From assembly GCF_901875555.1 (NCBI RefSeq), contig NZ_CABFMD010000022.1:124001-188000 (forward strand): a DNA stretch of 64,000 bases, written 5' to 3'. The stretch is from Streptococcus parasanguinis (GTDB lineage Bacteria; Bacillota; Bacilli; Lactobacillales; Streptococcaceae). Of this stretch, positions 63,000 through 64,000 are shown one piece after another. The notes beneath the pieces were generated by a model. It had not been told where the DNA came from, ran no database searches, and worked only from the letters and a program-made list of their open reading frames with translations. Each line of letters opens with the position of its first letter. Position 1 is the stretch's first letter. Position numbers and translations under genes: made by a program.

Positions 63000-63135
63000 A
63001 AACTTTCCTTAGGTGAGTACGGACGTCAGCGAACTTCTTCGAAGTTCCAAGACTTAGTTTTGAGCCTAGGGTCTCAAAACTCCCGAGTGCCTGAAACGTT
63101 ATTGTTTCAGGCACTTTTCTCACAGCGGAAAGTTT
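63000..63135 (+). repeat. Interspersed structured repeat, copy 6
   Basis: Ends AAACTTTCC/GGAAAGTTT. Hairpins GAACTTC/GAAGTTC, AGTTTTGAG/CTCAAAACT and GTGCCTGAAAC/GTTTCAGGCAC. The left flank GATTGAAGACAAAGTC and right AT-rich flank match copy 1. Lies between convergent tehB and TetR genes; nothing else is seen in the 62945-63359 gap except the terminators. Confidence 0.92.
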
Positions 63136-63234
63136 CGGTATTTTCTTGAATCAATTTAAAAATTGGAACTCATTTTTATTTTTTTTGCAAAATCGCTTAA
63201 CTTATTTTACTTTAAAGTAGTTTGTCTACATTCT

Positions 63235-63261
63235 AAAAGCAGGATGTTAGGATCCTGCCTT
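63235..63261. repeat. Right copy of the 27-bp direct repeat (terminator stem)
   Basis: Same stem as 62948-62974, here followed by TTTTTGC, so it is a plus-strand terminator. Confidence 0.9.
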
Positions 63262-63317
63262 TTTGCTTTCTTACAAACAAGTTGAACAAGGTGATCAGAT
63301 CTTTTTTCATTTGCAAA

Positions 63318-63352
63318 AAGAAAAACCTTCTCCAGAAGGGTAGGAAAAGGTT
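63318..63352 (-). terminator. Terminator after the TetR gene
   Basis: On the minus strand AACCTTTTCC/GGAGAAGGTT followed by a T run. Confidence 0.75.
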
Positions 63353-63359
63353 GGGGGAT

Positions 63360-63902
63360 TTAGTTCCAGCTGGCAAAGTCGCAGACACTGAGAATGATCG
63401 TTCCAATTTCAATGGGGTCCTCTTTTGCACCCGATTCTAACCAGGTAACAATTACAGATTCGATCGTAGCGATGAAAATTTCTAGACCATACTTGTATGG
63501 AACTTGAAAGTCTGAAATGATGTGTTCTTTAGCGTGGGGAGTATCGTCCAGTGCATGAAGGGTAAAACTTCTTACCAATTTACTAAAGTCCGAGCAACAG
63601 GATTGTGACAATGCATATATAAAATCATAATTCTCTTTAATAGCGGTCAACACATTGAGAAAGTTTACCTTGACAGGACTTCCTTCAACGAAGAGGCTAT
63701 CCAATTCTTGCATCATGTCCATTTTCATTTGCTCAAACATGTCGTATTTATCAACATAATGCAGATAGAAGGTCCCGCGGTTAATTCCAGCGGTTTCGGT
63801 TAATTGTCGAATAGTGATACTGTCAAAAGGTTGTTGTAAGAGCAGTTTCGAGAGTGCATTCCGTAAGTCTGACTTGGTTGTTGTTTGTCTTTGGCGTACC
63901 AT
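63360..63902 (-). CDS. TetR/AcrR family transcriptional regulator
   Basis: 180 residues. The N-terminal DNA-binding domain (about residues 8-55) has LLQQPFDSITIRQLTETAGINRGTFYLHY shortened here: the recognition helix is GINRGTFYLHYVDKYDM. The C-terminal ligand domain resembles TetR_C group regulators such as those controlling dihydroxyacetone kinases or efflux pumps. Start ATG has GAAAGGAAC upstream on the minus strand. The target is probably the gene beyond the window's right edge; 63903-64000 is AT-rich with no gene seen. Confidence 0.85.
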   Translation of the reverse strand: MVRQRQTTTKSDLRNALSKLLLQQPFDSITIRQLTETAGINRGTFYLHYVDKYDMFEQMKMDMMQELDSLFVEGSPVKVNFLNVLTAIKENYDFIYALSQSCCSDFSKLVRSFTLHALDDTPHAKEHIISDFQVPYKYGLEIFIATIESVIVTWLESGAKEDPIEIGTIILSVCDFASWN

Positions 63903-64000
63903 ATGTTCCTTTCTATAGTTGTATAAATCTGTTTCTATTTGTTTGATTTTAAAATAATTTATATGTTAAATAATTTTACTCAACTAATAAATAGAATTAT

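Noticed and set aside
1..64000. CRISPR array or transposase gene
   Set aside because: No regularly spaced short direct repeats with unique spacers were seen, and no open frame resembles a transposase or integrase.

Overview
The window is a chromosomal segment of a viridans-type Streptococcus. The core gene order supports this strongly: ybeY-dgkA-era-mutM-coaE-pmrA-rpmG-secG-rnr-smpB-tehB is the arrangement known from Streptococcus pneumoniae and its relatives, and the liv, rplK-rplA, pyrH-frr and tmk-holB-yabA-rsmI blocks are also typical. MurE carries the lysine-type motif. A species near S. parasanguinis is a guess that the sequence alone cannot settle.

Layout. 1-6.3 kb: a truncated unknown gene, divergent murE and murJ (ytgP) sharing one promoter region, then metB and a C-S lyase behind a perfect MET-box. 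6.3-11.4 kb: an M-box Mg2+ riboswitch with terminator and a small leader ORF before mgtA, then upp, CtsR-controlled clpP and ylbG. 11.4-16 kb: the livJHMGF branched-chain amino-acid importer with a CodY-like box. 16-19.6 kb: an AT-rich Rgg/MFS pair and a CBS-ACT protein. 19.9-27.8 kb: housekeeping genes (YitT protein, tmk, holB, yabA, rsmI, GNAT, ogt, Spx-like, ABC-F, cyclophilin lipoprotein). 28-31.4 kb: anchored proteins of unknown function, two of them paralogous. 31.4-36.6 kb: ftsK, a VOC protein and a P-type ATPase. 36.6-39.6 kb: an Rgg/ABC-exporter pair and a DUF3397 protein. 39.7-47 kb: rplK-rplA, an APC permease, pyrH-frr-cvfB-yozE-phoH and a GNAT. 47-50.2 kb: tRNA-Thr and a third Rgg plus MFS pair. 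50.3-54.1 kb: a patAB-like ABC pair behind a uORF and tandem terminators. 54.1-63 kb: the conserved ybeY-to-tehB run. A TetR gene ends the window.

The most unusual content is a family of six interspersed repeats (489-625, 16060-16245, 19708-19841, 26825-26960, 47501-47787, 63000-63135). Each has terminal inverted repeats and up to three internal hairpins whose arms differ between copies by paired, compensatory changes. Four copies lie between convergent genes and are bracketed by two terminators. For two copies the bracketing terminators are near-identical direct repeats (27 of 27 and 22 of 24 bases), as if the unit had entered one bidirectional terminator and duplicated it. One copy has its third hairpin replaced by a different, larger module. 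No transposase gene is visible in the window.

Other points of interest are the small ORF between the M-box terminator and mgtA, the mutually exclusive hairpins before patAB, a predicted leaderless murE transcript, three separate Rgg-regulator/exporter modules, and a pmrA-like gene with no standard start codon.
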